A DNA stretch of 64,000 nt from Streptosporangium sp. NBC_01495. Lineage in GTDB: Bacteria > Actinomycetota > Actinomycetes > Streptosporangiales > Streptosporangiaceae. Location: the NCBI RefSeq assembly GCF_036250735.1, contig NZ_CP109430.1, positions 9,486,001-9,550,000 on the forward strand, read 5' to 3'. Shown here piece after piece: positions 26,116 through 34,612 of the stretch (position 1 is its first letter; each line of letters starts with the position of its first letter). The notes beneath the pieces were generated by a model. It made no database searches. It was not told where the DNA came from and saw nothing but the letters and a program-made list of their open reading frames with translations. A program made the translations under genes and the position numbers.

Positions 26116-28851
26116 TTACGGAGTGGTCTGTACGCTCACCGCCGCCGCGCCGAACAGCAGGACGTCCTGGCGCGTGCTGAGCTCCAGCACCGGGTCACGG
26201 CCGAGGGGCGACCGGAAGCGGTCCACGTCCGTACCGAAGGTCGTGCCGGTGCCCCGCGCCCCGGCTGCGGACCCGTCGAAGGGATTGCGCGGGTCCCGCT
26301 CCCCGCCGGCGGGCCGCAGGGTCCGGCCGCCGAGCCTCACCCGATCACCCATGACGCCCGCGTCACCCTCCCAGGTCACCAGGGCCATCCTCGCGGGCGC
26401 GCCGGATGGTGTCAGACCTCCGAGCGGTATCCGCGCCGAGCGGCGTCCCCCGTCCAGCACCGTCGCGGTGTCGACGACGACGGCCTGGCTGTACGGCCGG
26501 CGCGGGTCGGCCACGATGACCACCAGGCTCCAGCCGGCATGACGCGCCACACCGGGTCGCACCGAGGCGTCGGCCACCCAGTACGTCCCGCGGACCGCGC
26601 CCAGCAAACGCGTCACGTCGGCGAACGCCTGGTAACCGCGCCCCGCGGGCAGTTCCCTCTCCACCACCTGCGTGGCCCTGACCTGCCGGTATCGCTCCTC
26701 GCCCGGCACCTTGAGCTTGACCCGCCCGCTGGGGGGCGCGCTCGCCGACCAGTACAGGCCCGCCCACACCACCTTGCTCGCCGCCGGCAGGACGAGCCGG
26801 GCGGCGCTCGAACTGCCCGTCGACGGATCCCCGTCCCGGTCGAGGGGACGCATCTCCCAGCTGTTGTTGTCGCGCCTGCCGCCCCGCCGCGAGCGGGCGG
26901 CCTCGCACGCGGGCTCCGAGGACGCGCAGCTCATCAGGGTGTTGCCGATCGCGGAGACGGCCACCCGGCCGTCGGTGGCGAACCGGGCCGGGGCTCCCGT
27001 CGCCCGCACCCCGCTGCGCGACCTGGCCGCCACCCGCGTTCCCGCGGTGGAGACCGTGACCGAGGGCGACGCCCCGTAGGTCGCGTCGCCCGACACCAGG
27101 ACCCGCAGGAAGACCGCCGTGGCCCGGCCCGCCGGTAGCGGGCCGCGGACGCACCGGGCGCCCCGGGTCCGAGCCCGGCAGGACCAGCCGTCGACCGTGC
27201 CGACCGGCGTGACGCCGCCGACGGCGTTTCCCCGGCGGGAGCCGGAGGGCAGCGTCACGCCCCGTGGCAGGCCGACGTCGGCGACGACCTCCTCGCTCTG
27301 CCCCCGGCCCGCGTTGCGCAGCCGCACCACCACGATTCCGGCCTCGGACCTGACCAGGGCGCCGAGCGCGTCGATCCTGGCCACGAGGCGAGGGGCGAGC
27401 CAGGAACCCGGCCGGCCGGCCTGCCCCGTTCCGGCCGGGTCGCCTCCCTCTGACTCACCGGCCGCGTCCCCTGGTCCCGTCTCGCCGGACTCGCCGCCGG
27501 GACCCGTCCCGACGCCGGATCCGGGTGCCGCTCCGGTGTCGCCGGGTTCGCGATCGGGTCCCGTCGGCCGCCCCGAGGGCGACGGTACGGGAGGGCCCGA
27601 AATCTCCGGCCCTCCCGAGGACTCCGCCGGGGCGGGGGAGTCGGGCACCGGGGCCGCGACGATCGGCTCGGAGGCCGTGCTGGGCCGGCGAACGGGCTCC
27701 TCGGCCGCCACCAGCACGAGGGCCGAGGCCACCGCGACCGCGGCGGCCGTCGCACCGGCCACGACGGCGCGCCGTACGGATCGGGGAGCCCTCCGCCAGC
27801 GGGCCGACAGCCCACCCCCCGCCGTGGCGCCCATCCTGGCGAGCGCCGTGAGGTAGGCGGGGAACGCGGGACCGGCGACAAGCGGGCCGATGACGGAGCG
27901 GACGCCGTGGCCGATGCCGGTCAGCTCCGTGAGCACCGCGCGGCAGCCGGAGCAGCCCTCCAGATGCCTGTCGATGACCCTGCCCTGTTCCCTGGCCAGG
28001 CCGCCGCGCGTGTAGGGCCCCAGCCTGGTCAGTACGGGCCGGCACTCGGGGGCGGACGTCTCGGCCAGGTGGATGCGCAGGCACGCCTGGCGCATCCCCT
28101 CCCGGGCCCGGTGGGCGAGCGCGGCCGTGCCGTTGACCGTCAGGCCCAGCAGGAGCCCGACGTCCTCGCCTCTGAGCCTCTCGACCTCGGCGTGCCACAG
28201 GACGAGCTGCCACCGCTCGGGCAGGGAGAGGAACGCCCTGGCCACCGGTGAGCGTTCCAGGCCCTCCAGTGAGGGGTCGACGAGAAACGCGCGTGGACCG
28301 AAGGGGTCGAATTCCCCGTCCGCCCGCTCGTCGATCTCCCCGTCCCCCTCTTCGCCGGTCCCGTCGTCCGCCCGCTCATCGGTCTCCCCCTCCATCCCTT
28401 CGCCGATCTCGCCATCCGCCCGCTCTCCGATTTCTCCATCCGCCTGCCCGGCCACCTCCCCTTTCGCCTGCTCACCGGTCTCCCCATCCGCCTCTTCACC
28501 GGCTTCACCGGTCTTGCCGTCCGCCCGCCCGCCGGCTTCCGGTAGCGGCCGCCCGGTGGCCGGCGGGCCGCCCGTCGTACCGGAACGGTCGCCGACGGTA
28601 CGGCGCAGGACGGTGAGCAGGTAGGCGCGGAACGCCTGTTCCGGGCCGTTTCCCCGGGCGATCACGTGGTGGACCCTGGCGAACGTCCTCTCCACGACCT
28701 CCTCGACCTCGGTCTCGCCCGGCAGGAGCAGGCGGGCGAGGGCGTACGTCGCGGGGGCGTGCCGCTGATGGAGCAGCCGGTAGGCGGCCACGTCGCCGTT
28801 CCTGGTGGCAGCCAGCAGTTCAGCGTCGCCTTGAGATGTTTTCACACTCAT
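26116..28851 (-). CDS. ECF-like sigma factor fused to zinc-finger anti-sigma region, membrane helix and large extracellular domain
   Basis: 911 residues from ATG 28851 (GAGGTC upstream). Order: sigma2-like domain (1-~90; DAELLAATRNGDVAAYRLL, FRAYLLTVLRR); a 75-residue acidic Gly/Glu/Asp repeat insert (~108-182); sigma4-like domain (~205-262; LPERWQLVLWHAEVERLRGE, LTVNGTAALAHRAREGMRQA); zf-HC2-like site (Cys270, His296, Cys300, Cys303); one membrane helix (~361-383); a Pro/Ser/Gly linker (384-480); then ~430 extracellular residues with a DUF11-like beta-sandwich and a second module (WAGLYWSASAPP, FADVTRLLG, AGWSLVVIV). Some actinobacterial ECF factors are known to carry anti-sigma, membrane and binding domains in cis. 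Likely a surface sensor whose sigma part is released or activated by an external cue. Confidence 0.85.
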   Translation of the reverse strand: MSVKTSQGDAELLAATRNGDVAAYRLLHQRHAPATYALARLLLPGETEVEEVVERTFARVHHVIARGNGPEQAFRAYLLTVLRRTVGDRSGTTGGPPATGRPLPEAGGRADGKTGEAGEEADGETGEQAKGEVAGQADGEIGERADGEIGEGMEGETDERADDGTGEEGDGEIDERADGEFDPFGPRAFLVDPSLEGLERSPVARAFLSLPERWQLVLWHAEVERLRGEDVGLLLGLTVNGTAALAHRAREGMRQACLRIHLAETSAPECRPVLTRLGPYTRGGLAREQGRVIDRHLEGCSGCRAVLTELTGIGHGVRSVIGPLVAGPAFPAYLTALARMGATAGGGLSARWRRAPRSVRRAVVAGATAAAVAVASALVLVAAEEPVRRPSTASEPIVAAPVPDSPAPAESSGGPEISGPPVPSPSGRPTGPDREPGDTGAAPGSGVGTGPGGESGETGPGDAAGESEGGDPAGTGQAGRPGSWLAPRLVARIDALGALVRSEAGIVVVRLRNAGRGQSEEVVADVGLPRGVTLPSGSRRGNAVGGVTPVGTVDGWSCRARTRGARCVRGPLPAGRATAVFLRVLVSGDATYGASPSVTVSTAGTRVAARSRSGVRATGAPARFATDGRVAVSAIGNTLMSCASSEPACEAARSRRGGRRDNNSWEMRPLDRDGDPSTGSSSAARLVLPAASKVVWAGLYWSASAPPSGRVKLKVPGEERYRQVRATQVVERELPAGRGYQAFADVTRLLGAVRGTYWVADASVRPGVARHAGWSLVVIVADPRRPYSQAVVVDTATVLDGGRRSARIPLGGLTPSGAPARMALVTWEGDAGVMGDRVRLGGRTLRPAGGERDPRNPFDGSAAGARGTGTTFGTDVDRFRSPLGRDPVLELSTRQDVLLFGAAAVSVQTTP
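28306..28530 (-). repeat. In-frame repeat expansion in the sigma2-sigma4 linker
   Basis: Degenerate 24-30 bp units encode ERADGEIGE-like peptides (ADGETGEQ, ADGEIGER, ADGEIGEG, ADGEFD). The stretch lengthens a linker that is normally about 20 residues in this class of sigma factor to over 100. Confidence 0.7.
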
Positions 28852-29021
28852 TGTGACCTCACCATTACCTGGAGTTGCCTGCCGGATAATCCCGCAGTAC
28901 GCGCCGCGAGTAAACCCGGATCGCACTTTTGCCACCCCCGGCCCGAAACCGGCGTTACGGCGGACCTGTTTTCCGACGGGGCCCGATCGGGCGGGCCCCG
29001 GGGTCGCCCTAACCTTGTGCC

Positions 29022-29558
29022 ATGAGCGATCGCGAGAGCCTGCTGGCGGAGATCAAGGGCAAGGCCGTGGTACACGGCAAAGTCGTGCTGTCCTCGGGCA
29101 TGGAGGCCGACTTCTACGTGGACATGCGCAGGGTGACCCTCGACGGGCAGGCGGCGCCGCTGGTGGGGCGGGTCATGCTGGACCTCACCGAGGACCTCGA
29201 CTACGAGGCGGTCGGCGGCCTGACGCTGGGCGCCGACCCGGTGGCGGCGGCCATGACGCACGCGGCGGCCGCGCGGGGCGGGCGGCTCGACACGTTCGTG
29301 GTCCGCAAGGCGCAGAAGACCCACGGCATGCAGCGCAGGATCGAAGGGCCGGACGTGTCGGGGCGGCGGGTGCTGGTGGTGGAGGACACCTCCACGACCG
29401 GCGGATCCCCGCTGACCGCGGTGGAGGCGTTGCGCGAGGCGGGCGCCGAGGTCGTGGCGGTCGCCACGATCGTGGACCGGGGAGCCGCCCCGGCGATCGC
29501 CGGGGCCGGGTTGCCGTACCTGACCGCCTACACCCTGGCCGACCTCGGCCTGGCCTAG
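29022..29558 (+). CDS. pyrE: Orotate phosphoribosyltransferase
   Basis: 178 residues, close to the compact actinobacterial form. Catalytic loop KAQKTHG (97-102 region) and the PRPP-binding signature VLVVEDTSTTGGSPL (117-131) are clear, with VGGLTLGADPVAAA as the phosphate-contact region. It converts orotate and PRPP to OMP in de novo pyrimidine synthesis. ATG 29022 is six bases after TAACCT, so it is likely leaderless. Not next to other pyr genes. It is divergent from the sigma fusion. Confidence 0.95.
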   Translation: MSDRESLLAEIKGKAVVHGKVVLSSGMEADFYVDMRRVTLDGQAAPLVGRVMLDLTEDLDYEAVGGLTLGADPVAAAMTHAAAARGGRLDTFVVRKAQKTHGMQRRIEGPDVSGRRVLVVEDTSTTGGSPLTAVEALREAGAEVVAVATIVDRGAAPAIAGAGLPYLTAYTLADLGLA

Positions 29559-29612
29559 CCGCCGGAGGACTTTCCCCGGGGGACCCGGAACCGGTGGGAG
29601 GTTCGGAGCCGA

Positions 29613-29701
29613 CGCGAGAGGCGGGGTCGGCGGGAGAGGCGGGGTCGGCGGGAGAGGCGGGGTCGGCGGGAGAGGCGGGGTCGGCGGGAGAGGCGGGGTC
29701 A
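29613..29701. repeat. 18-bp tandem repeat, about five copies, ending at a stop codon
   Basis: Unit GGCGGGGTCGGCGGGAGA; GGGGTC recurs exactly every 18 bp at 29623, 29641, 29659, 29677 and 29695. The last copy runs into the stop codon (TCA, 29699-29701) of the reverse-strand gene, at the junction with convergent pyrE. Confidence 0.85.
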
Positions 29702-30124
29702 GTCTTTGCGGGGGACCGTGAACTCCTGGCGCTCCCCCGCCTTGCCCGGGGAGCGGACGGCACCGTTCACCTGGACCCGGACGGCGGCGGAGTCGGCCAG
29801 GACGACGTCCACCTTGGGGTCGAAGGACCGGAACTGCTCGCCTCGGGCCATCTCCCGGTCGAAAAGCACGTCACCCCCGGTGACCTTCAGGAAGACCGTG
29901 GGGCACTGCTCCCGCAGGCACTCGACGAGGACCGTCGGGACGCGCTCGGAGGTGGAGGAGGCCGGTGAGGCGGCGGCGGACGACGTGGTGGCCGAGGGCA
30001 CGGGCGACGGGGTCGTCTCCGCGCCGGAGCCCAGGCTGCCGATCAGTGAGAGGACTCCCAGCACGATCAGGGCGACGACCACCAGCACCGCCAGTCCGAC
30101 GAGGACCAGGCGCGCGATACCCAT
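29699..30124 (-). CDS. Membrane-anchored protein with DUF4115 (RodZ C-terminal)-like domain
   Basis: 141 residues from ATG 30124 (a GTG at 30148 is an alternative). One N-terminal membrane helix (LVLVGLAVLVVVALIVLGVL), a Ser/Ala/Thr/Pro linker (~35-62), and an extracellular beta domain (VLVECLREQCPTVFLKVTGG, GEQFRSFDPKVDVVLADSAA, VRVQVNGAV) resembling the DUF4115 domain of RodZ. The two cysteines of CLREQC may form a disulfide. RodZ links the cell-shape machinery in rods; without the HTH domain the role here is unknown. Confidence 0.75.
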   Translation of the reverse strand: MGIARLVLVGLAVLVVVALIVLGVLSLIGSLGSGAETTPSPVPSATTSSAAASPASSTSERVPTVLVECLREQCPTVFLKVTGGDVLFDREMARGEQFRSFDPKVDVVLADSAAVRVQVNGAVRSPGKAGERQEFTVPRKD

Positions 30125-30431
30125 GGGGTCAGACCTGTGGCGTCCCACAGTGTGGAGATTAGCGGTTCGTGAGGAGATTTCACGACCGACCCGGTGGATC
30201 CATCAGGAGGAGCGCGACCAGGAAGATCGTCCGCACCCCCTCCGGCTCGTGCCGACGACCCCGGCGTCTTCGGCCGGGGAGGGGGCGGGGATACGGTGGA
30301 GGAGACACCGGTACGGACCGAAGTGGTATCGGAGCTATCCGGCCGGGAAGGAACCCGGAATACTGGCCTACAGGCTATGTCCTCATAGCCGCGCGCCAGC
30401 TTTTCACAGCCGTCTCCAGGGAGATGACACG
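30125..30431. other. 307-bp upstream region of fbaA, no gene recognised
   Basis: It should contain divergent promoters for fbaA and the DUF4115-like gene. The clearest structure is the GGCTATG/CATAGCC hairpin at 30373-30390. No reading frame with a credible start is present. Confidence 0.4.
30373..30390 (+). promoter_or_regulatory. 7-bp stem with tetraloop in the fbaA upstream region
   Basis: GGCTATG-TCCT-CATAGCC, 42 bases before the fbaA start. It could be a transcription-factor site or a 5' UTR hairpin. Confidence 0.4.
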
Positions 30432-31454
30432 ATGCCTATCGCTACTCCAGAGGTCTACGCCGAGATGCTCGACCGGGCTAAAGCAGGCGGTTTCGCCTAC
30501 CCGGCCATCAACGTGACCTCATCACAGACCCTCAACGCGGCGCTCAGGGGGTTCGCCGAGGCGGAGAGCGACGGCATCGTCCAGGTGTCGACCGGCGGCG
30601 CCGACTTCCTCTCGGGCACCACGGTCAAGAACATGGTGACCGGCTCGGTGGCCCTGGCGGAGTACGCCCGGGTCGTCGCGGCCAACTACCCCGTGACGAT
30701 CGCCCTGCACACCGACCACTGCCCCAAGGACAAGCTGGCCGGTTTCGTGCGCCCGCTGCTCGACATCTCCCTCGAGCGGGTGGCCAGGGGCGAGGACCCC
30801 CTTTTCCAGTCGCACATGTGGGACGGCTCCGCCGTGCCGCTGGACGAGAACCTGGAGATCGCCAAGGAGCTCCTCGAGAAGACGGCCCGCGCGCGGATCG
30901 TCCTCGAGGTGGAGATCGGCGTGGTCGGCGGCGAGGAGGACGGCGTCGTCGGCGAGATCAACGAGAAGCTCTACACCACCCCCGAGGACGCCCTCGCGAC
31001 CGCCGAGGCCCTGGGCCTGGGCGAGCGGGGCCGTTACATGCTCGCCGCGACCTTCGGCAACGTGCACGGCGTCTACAAGCCGGGCCACGTCAAGCTCCGC
31101 CCGAGCGTGCTCAAGGAGATCCAGGACGCGGTCGGCGCAAAGTACGGCACGGAGAAGCCGTTCGACCTGGTCTTCCACGGCGGCTCCGGCTCGCTGCTCG
31201 AGGAGATCCACGAGGCCATCTCCTACGGCGTGGTGAAGATGAACATCGACACCGACACGCAGTACGCCTTCACCCGCCCGATCGCCGACCACATGTTCAG
31301 GAACTACGACGGCGTGCTCAAGGTCGACGGCGACGTCGGCAACAAGAAGGTGTACGACCCCCGCTCGTACGGCAAGGCCGCCGAGACCTCGATGGCGGCG
31401 CGCATCGTCGAGGCCGCCCAGCACCTGAAGTCCGCGGGCACCAAGATCTCCTAA
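30432..31454 (+). CDS. fbaA: Class II fructose-1,6-bisphosphate aldolase
   Basis: 340 residues. Zinc ligands and substrate motifs: LHTDHCPKD, EVEIGVVGGEEDGV, FGNVHGVYKPG, VFHGGSGSLLEEI and VVKMNIDTDTQ. Cleaves fructose-1,6-bisphosphate to dihydroxyacetone phosphate and glyceraldehyde-3-phosphate in glycolysis, and the reverse in gluconeogenesis. ATG 30432 with AGGGA upstream. Followed by a hairpin terminator (31485-31519) and the DUF3151 gene, an arrangement common in actinobacteria. Confidence 0.97.
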   Translation: MPIATPEVYAEMLDRAKAGGFAYPAINVTSSQTLNAALRGFAEAESDGIVQVSTGGADFLSGTTVKNMVTGSVALAEYARVVAANYPVTIALHTDHCPKDKLAGFVRPLLDISLERVARGEDPLFQSHMWDGSAVPLDENLEIAKELLEKTARARIVLEVEIGVVGGEEDGVVGEINEKLYTTPEDALATAEALGLGERGRYMLAATFGNVHGVYKPGHVKLRPSVLKEIQDAVGAKYGTEKPFDLVFHGGSGSLLEEIHEAISYGVVKMNIDTDTQYAFTRPIADHMFRNYDGVLKVDGDVGNKKVYDPRSYGKAAETSMAARIVEAAQHLKSAGTKIS

Positions 31455-31484
31455 GGCCCCGAAAGGGTCACGGGAGAGACCGAG

Positions 31485-31519
31485 AGATCGGCTTCCGGAA
31501 AGACTCCGGGGGCCGATCT
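31485..31519 (+). terminator. fbaA terminator hairpin
   Basis: AGATCGGC (31485-31492) pairs with GCCGATCT (31512-31519), with an inner CCGG/CCGG stem. It starts about 30 bases after the fbaA stop and is followed by TTGG. Confidence 0.6.
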
Positions 31520-31555
31520 TGGCCTGACATGGGTCCACCGGGTAGGACTGTCGTT

Positions 31556-31975
31556 ATGGAATCGCACGAGAACCTCCTCGCCGGCCCGCCGCCCACCCTG
31601 CTCCCGGACCTGCCCGAGGCCCGGGAGGCGCTGGAATCCGGCGCCCAAGCATCCGACGTCGCCGCGCGTTTCCCCGCGTACCCGGCCGCCTGGGCCATAC
31701 TCGCGGACGAGTACTTCGCGGCGGGGCACGCCGTGACGTCGTACGCCTTCGCCCGCACCGGCTACCACCGCGGCCTGGACCAGCTCCGCAGGGCGGGCTG
31801 GAAGGGGCACGGCCCGATCCCCTGGGAGCACCTTCCCAACCAGGGGTTCCTGCGCTGCCTGCACGCGCTGGCCCGCGCCGCCCAGAGCATCGGGGAGAAG
31901 GAGGAGGCCGAGCGGTGCTTCCAGTTCCTGAAGGACTCCAGCGCCGAGGCGTCCGAGGAGCTGACCAGCCGCTGA
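31556..31975 (+). CDS. DUF3151 family protein
   Basis: 139 residues, all-helical, full family length. Characteristic segments are GPPPTLLP, FPAYPAAWAILADEYF, AYAFARTGYHRGLDQLRRAGW and GPIPWEHLPNQGFLRCLHAL. Function unknown. The family is almost confined to actinobacteria and usually sits between fba and purA, as here. ATG 31556 is seven bases after TAGGAC with no Shine-Dalgarno, so probably leaderless. Confidence 0.9.
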   Translation: MESHENLLAGPPPTLLPDLPEAREALESGAQASDVAARFPAYPAAWAILADEYFAAGHAVTSYAFARTGYHRGLDQLRRAGWKGHGPIPWEHLPNQGFLRCLHALARAAQSIGEKEEAERCFQFLKDSSAEASEELTSR

Positions 31976-32050
31976 CCTGCCGGTGTCCGGCCGCCGGCCC
32001 CGCCCCTGATCCGTCCCCCTGAGCCGCCGGTCAGCTTCCGATCCGTCTCC

Positions 32051-32092
32051 GGGATCTCCCATCACGCCCCCTTTCGCGAGGTGGGAGATCCC
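32051..32092 (+). terminator. 11-bp perfect hairpin after the DUF3151 gene
   Basis: GGGATCTCCCA (32051-32061) and TGGGAGATCCC (32082-32092), 20-nt loop. Downstream bases (CATTTCGG) give only a weak U-tract. It may terminate DUF3151 transcription or bind a regulator near the purA promoter. Confidence 0.5.
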
Positions 32093-32130
32093 CATTTCGG
32101 ACGCGGTCGGGTATTCTCTCCACGCAAGAG

Positions 32131-32166
32131 CCCCTGTCGCGATTGCGCCAGGGGTTTTCGTTTTTG
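32131..32166 (+). terminator. Intrinsic terminator-like hairpin with T-tract just upstream of purA
   Basis: CCCCTG (32131-32136) pairs with CAGGGG (32149-32154); an inner CGC-GATT-GCG stem is separated by one mismatch, and TTTTCGTTTTTG follows. A -10-like TATTCT lies at 32112-32117, so the hairpin would fall inside the purA leader, 17 bases before the ATG, as expected for an attenuator. Confidence 0.55.
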
Positions 32167-32182
32167 TGGTGGGAGACTCACG

Positions 32183-33466
32183 ATGCCGGCTGTCGTTCTC
32201 GTTGGTGCCCAGTGGGGCGATGAGGGCAAGGGTAAGGCGACCGACCTGCTTGGAGACCAGGTCGACTACGTCGTCAGATACCAGGGAGGCAACAACGCGG
32301 GCCACACGGTCGTCATCGGCGACCAGAAGTACGCGTTGCACCTGCTGCCCACGGGAGTGCTCTCCCCGAACGTCGTCCCCGTGATCGGCAACGGTGTCGT
32401 CATCGACCCGGGGGTGCTGCTGGGCGAGATCGACGGGCTCCAGGCCCGAGGGGTCTCCTCCGAGCGGCTGCTGATCTCCGCCGACGCGCACCTGATCATG
32501 CCCCACCACAAGGCCCTCGACAAGGTCACCGAGCGCTACCTCGGCAAGGCCAAGATCGGCACGACCGGGCGCGGCATCGGCCCCGCGTACGGCGACAAGA
32601 TCTACCGGATGGGCGTGCGGGTCCAGGACCTGCTCGACCCGGGCATCCTGCAGAAGAAGATCGAGGTCGCGCTGGGTGAGAAGAACCAGATCCTCACCAA
32701 GATCTACAACCGCCGGGCGATCGACGCGGGCAAGGTCCTGGAGGAGTATCTCGGCTACGCCGAGCGCCTCAAGCCGCACATCGCCGACACCTCGCTGATC
32801 CTCAACAGGGCGCTGGACGAGAACAAGGTCGTGCTGCTGGAGGGCGGGCAGGGCAACCTGCTCGACATCGACCACGGCACCTACCCGTTCGTCACCTCCT
32901 CCTCCCCGACGAGCGGCGGCGCCTGCTCGGGCTCCGGCATCCCGCCGACCCGGCTCACCGGCGTGATCGGCATCCTGAAGGCGTACACCACCCGTGTCGG
33001 CGCCGGCCCGTTCCCGACCGAGCTCGACGACGAGATGGGCGAGTGGCTGCGCACCACCGGCGGCGAGTACGGGGTGACCACCGGGCGCAACCGCCGCTGC
33101 GGCTGGTTCGACGCGGTGATCGCCCGCTACGCCACCCGGATCAACGGCGTCACCGACTACTTCCTCACCAAGCTGGACGTGCTGTCCGGCCTGGACACGA
33201 TCCCCGTCTGCGTCGCCTACGAGGTCGACGGCGTCCGCCACGACGAGATCCCGATGACCCAGACCGACTTCCACCACGCCAGGCCGGTGTACCAGGAGTT
33301 CCCGGGCTGGAAGGAGGACATCACCGGTGCCAGGAGCTTCGAGGACCTGCCCGCCAACGCTCAGGCGTACGTGAAGGCCCTGGAGGAGATGAGCGGCTCC
33401 AGGATCTCGGCCGTCGGGGTCGGCCCCGGCCGTACCGAGACGCTCCAGATCCACTCGATGATCTAG
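32183..33466 (+). CDS. purA: Adenylosuccinate synthetase
   Basis: 427 residues. GTP-binding [11 protein letters not shown] with catalytic Asp13 and His41 in [39 protein letters not shown] and [12 protein letters not shown] are all intact. It converts IMP, aspartate and GTP to adenylosuccinate, the first committed step to AMP. ATG 32183 follows a terminator-like hairpin, suggesting regulation by attenuation. A strong hairpin terminates it. Confidence 0.97.
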   Translation: MPAVVLVGAQWGDEGKGKATDLLGDQVDYVVRYQGGNNAGHTVVIGDQKYALHLLPTGVLSPNVVPVIGNGVVIDPGVLLGEIDGLQARGVSSERLLISADAHLIMPHHKALDKVTERYLGKAKIGTTGRGIGPAYGDKIYRMGVRVQDLLDPGILQKKIEVALGEKNQILTKIYNRRAIDAGKVLEEYLGYAERLKPHIADTSLILNRALDENKVVLLEGGQGNLLDIDHGTYPFVTSSSPTSGGACSGSGIPPTRLTGVIGILKAYTTRVGAGPFPTELDDEMGEWLRTTGGEYGVTTGRNRRCGWFDAVIARYATRINGVTDYFLTKLDVLSGLDTIPVCVAYEVDGVRHDEIPMTQTDFHHARPVYQEFPGWKEDITGARSFEDLPANAQAYVKALEEMSGSRISAVGVGPGRTETLQIHSMI

Positions 33467-33472
33467 TTTCCG

Positions 33473-33517
33473 CCGGTACGGCCCGCGCCCGGCGTCACCG
33501 GGCGCGAGCCATACCGG
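33473..33517 (+). terminator. Long hairpin terminator after purA
   Basis: Inner 9-bp stem CGCGCCCGG/CCGGGCGCG (33484-33506, 5-nt loop) nested in an outer CCGGTACGGC/GCCATACCGG stem with one mismatch (33473-33517). It starts seven bases after the stop codon. Confidence 0.7.
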
Positions 33518-33550
33518 ACGATCGGCGCGCGGGGTGGATAAGGTCCCTGT

Positions 33551-34477
33551 GTGCATGCCGAGATTCACGGTCACCGCGGCGCCCGCGGGCTCCGTCCCGA
33601 GAACACCCTGCCCGGTTTCGCCCACGCCCTGGAGCTGGGTGTCGACGCGCTCGAGCTCGACGTCGCGCTCACGGCCGACCGGCGGCTGGTGCTCACGCAC
33701 GATCTCACCGTGTCACCGGTGACGAGCGCCGACGTCCGTCCCGCCTTCCGCGACGACCCGGTCTTCCCGTACGTGGGCCGGCCCGTCGGCGCGCTCACGC
33801 TGGCGCAGCTGCGCACGCTGGAGTGCGGGATACGGGTGCCGCGCCACCCCGGCGACCGTTTCGCCCCGACGCAGGTGCCGGTGCCGAACACCCGGATGCC
33901 GACCCTGGGCTCCGTGCTGGGGCTGATGGACGCGTACGGCGCCGACGGGGTGCGGGTGCACGTGGAGCTGAAGTCCGACCCGACCAGGCCCGACCTGAGC
34001 GCCGACCCCGCCGAGTTCACCGAGATGGTGGTCGCCGAGCTCGACCGGCACCGCAGGCTGGAGCGGGCGGCGATCCTCAGTTTCGACTGGCGCGTCCTGC
34101 GGATCGCCCGCTCTCTCACCCCCGCGACCCTGCGGTACGCCCTGATCGAGCGCGCCACCATGGACAGCGCCTGGCTCGACGGCCTCCACCTGGAGGACTT
34201 CGGCGGCGACGTCCCGGCCGCCGCCGCCGAGGCCGGGGGCACCACGCTCTCCCCCGAGCACGTGCTGGTCGACCAGGAGTTCGCCCGGCGGGCCGAGAAG
34301 GCCGACCTGCCGCTGGCCGTGTGGACCGTCAACGAGCCGGGACGGGCCGCGGAGCTGCTCGACCTCGGGGTGGCCGCGATCGTCACCGACTATCCCGACC
34401 GGATGATCGCCCTGTGGGCCGGGCGGGGCATGCCCGTCCCCCGGCCGATCACCCCCGCGCGTCCCCTGAGCGCCTGA
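33551..34477 (+). CDS. ugpQ: Glycerophosphodiester phosphodiesterase
   Basis: 308 residues. GDPD motifs: HGHRGARGLRPENTLPGF (catalytic His and Glu), ALELDVALTADRRLVLTHD (metal-binding ELD and H), VELK, and the late WTVNEPGR. It hydrolyses glycerophosphodiesters to glycerol-3-phosphate and an alcohol. No signal peptide, so cytoplasmic. GTG 33551 is six bases after TAAGGT, consistent with a leaderless transcript. Its 3' end is part of a triplicated block at the junction with the convergent corA. Confidence 0.92.
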   Translation: MHAEIHGHRGARGLRPENTLPGFAHALELGVDALELDVALTADRRLVLTHDLTVSPVTSADVRPAFRDDPVFPYVGRPVGALTLAQLRTLECGIRVPRHPGDRFAPTQVPVPNTRMPTLGSVLGLMDAYGADGVRVHVELKSDPTRPDLSADPAEFTEMVVAELDRHRRLERAAILSFDWRVLRIARSLTPATLRYALIERATMDSAWLDGLHLEDFGGDVPAAAAEAGGTTLSPEHVLVDQEFARRAEKADLPLAVWTVNEPGRAAELLDLGVAAIVTDYPDRMIALWAGRGMPVPRPITPARPLSA

Positions 34478-34612
34478 GGGCTCGCATGAGGACGCGGGTC
34501 ACAGTCATCCCCGTCGTACCCTGAGCGCCTGAGGGCCCGCGTGAGGACGCGGGTCACAGTCACCCCCGCGCGTCCCCTGAGCGCCTGAGGACCGGCCGGA
34601 GAGCCCGGGTCA
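34453..34612. repeat. 55-56 bp tandem repeat x3 spanning both convergent gene ends
   Basis: CCCTGAGCGCCTGAGG starts at 34464 (inside the GDPD gene end), 34519 and 34575. Each unit also has a G-rich segment ending GGGTCACA, which in the last copy is the stop-codon context of the reverse-strand corA (TCA at 34610-34612). The unit is thus the whole intergenic junction, from one stop codon to the other, in three copies. Confidence 0.85.

Noticed and set aside
29613-29701. Coding repeat extension of pyrE
   Set aside because: It lies after the pyrE stop and its frame has no start; the 18-bp units end at the opposite gene's stop codon.
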